6,131 nucleotides of DNA, taken from Piscirickettsiaceae bacterium. Lineage in GTDB: Bacteria > Pseudomonadota > Gammaproteobacteria > Nitrosococcales > Methylophagaceae. The position numbers and the translations under genes are program-made. Of this stretch, positions 5,314 through 6,131 are shown in pieces. The stretch's first letter is position 1. Each line of letters opens with the position of its first letter. The DNA lies in the NCBI GenBank assembly GCA_030627065.1, contig DAOUSV010000097.1, positions 1 to 6,131 of the forward strand. The letters are read 5' to 3'. The notes under the pieces are model-generated. The model worked only from the letters and a program-made list of their open reading frames with translations. It was not told the origin of the DNA and searched no databases.

Positions 5314-6131
5314 AGATGAACAGGCGTTAACTCAAAAAGACTATTCCCAATTATCTTCTTAGCAGCTGATTTCGCCTTACTCGCATGTTCTGCTAAATCT
5401 GCCTCAGTCTTTATAGTGTCAAAATCTAGCAAGTTTACTGCGCCAATAGATAAACATAATAAAGGGTAAAAGGTACTGTTTCCATAGCGGTCTAAAGCAG
5501 TAATCCCTTTGTTTTTAATGTCTTTTTTATTGTATAGCTTAGGATGTAATGCCGTAAACTCAGATAATATGTCTTGGCATCGTTTCTGCCAGTCTTCGCT
5601 TTCAAATAAGACAATAAAGTCATCACCGCCAACATGGCCGATAAAGTCTAATTCTGGATTAACATGATCATTGAGAATTTTAGCTGTTTTCTTAATTACT
5701 TTATCGCCTTTACCGAAGCCATAAATATCATTATATGGTTTGAAATTATCTAAATCAAAGTAACACATGACGCCATCACGACCTTGCTGAATGATTTCCG
5801 TTGTATGCTCACTAATAGGCACGTTTCCAGGTAAACCACTGAGTGGGTTTGCATGTCTTGCTGTAGTGATTTGTAAATCAGTAATTTGTCTTAGCAAATC
5901 CATCAGGCTGCCGATCCCTTGATATTGGTCATGGTCAGTAATGATGAATGTAGCGTGCTGTAAAGACCTATCTTGGCTGGTGATTCGTTGACTTAATGTT
6001 TTGAGCTGTAAGGACGCATCTGCAACTGTAGGACTCGCATCCATAAACAAACGAATTTGTTTTCTGCCATGTAGGTCGCGGCCATAACGGCTAGCATATA
6101 AATTCATGATTTCATCACGCCACACCATACC
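5310..6131 (-). CDS. CBS-GGDEF signalling protein, C-terminal part (5' end outside window)
   Basis: About 273 C-terminal residues of a cyclic-di-GMP signalling protein; the frame runs off the window, so the true start is upstream. The first 90 or so residues, with IRLFMDASPTVADASLQL and ATFIITDHDQYQGIGSLMDL, look like part of a CBS pair. A linker ending ARHANPLSGLPGNVPI leads into the GGDEF domain: FDLDNFKPYNDIYGFGKGD, then HVGGDDFIVLF with the signature at 5616-5630. The fourth signature residue is Asp, not Glu, and the I-site position reads PELD instead of RxxD. So cyclase activity is doubtful and product inhibition unlikely. Proteins with this C-terminal half usually have an EAL phosphodiesterase domain in front (EAL-CBS-GGDEF), which I infer but cannot see. 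The gene converges on the relic region. Confidence 0.9.
   Translation of the reverse strand, partial: GMVWRDEIMNLYASRYGRDLHGRKQIRLFMDASPTVADASLQLKTLSQRITSQDRSLQHATFIITDHDQYQGIGSLMDLLRQITDLQITTARHANPLSGLPGNVPISEHTTEIIQQGRDGVMCYFDLDNFKPYNDIYGFGKGDKVIKKTAKILNDHVNPELDFIGHVGGDDFIVLFESEDWQKRCQDILSEFTALHPKLYNKKDIKNKGITALDRYGNSTFYPLLCLSIGAVNLLDFDTIKTEADLAEHASKAKSAAKKIIGNSLFELTPVHL

Overview
The window is AT-rich chromosomal DNA from a gammaproteobacterium. The IlvD C-terminus, the YefM-YoeB pair and the YgiM-like SH3 protein all resemble their E. coli counterparts, but the gene order is not enterobacterial. A marine or methylotroph-type gammaproteobacterium (Methylophaga or Cycloclasticus-like) is a guess only.

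Left part, plus strand (1-1565): the 3' end of ilvD (branched-chain amino acid synthesis) is followed after 2 nt by a small NlpC/P60 lipoprotein peptidase gene. A likely intrinsic terminator closes this unit. Next comes a complete yefM-yoeB type II toxin-antitoxin operon. Upstream of it lie two TGTAC-core sites exactly 12 bp apart, the geometry known for the YefM-YoeB operator.

Middle, minus strand (1617-4582): a two-gene arsenate resistance unit, a specialised GAPDH followed by arsJ with a 1-nt overlap. The GAPDH is expected to make 1-arseno-3-phosphoglycerate from arsenate, and ArsJ to export it. No arsR, arsB/acr3 or intact arsC is visible. Upstream on the same strand is a YgiM-like membrane protein: signal peptide, SH3b domain, coiled coil and C-terminal membrane anchor, with a GTG start.

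Right-hand 'graveyard' (4583-5309): this 727-bp stretch has no intact gene but at least three relics. First is the start of a LMW-phosphatase-type arsenate reductase (arsC-like), whose P-loop is interrupted by stop codons. Second is the C-terminal end of an IS3-family transposase on the minus strand. Third is the C-terminal end of a DMT/EamA-type transporter on the plus strand, abutting the transposase relic. The arsC-like relic close to arsJ-gapdh suggests the arsenic locus was once larger.

Right edge, minus strand (5310-6131): the C-terminal part of a CBS-GGDEF signalling protein with a GGDDF motif and no RxxD inhibitory site. Its N-terminal part lies beyond the window.
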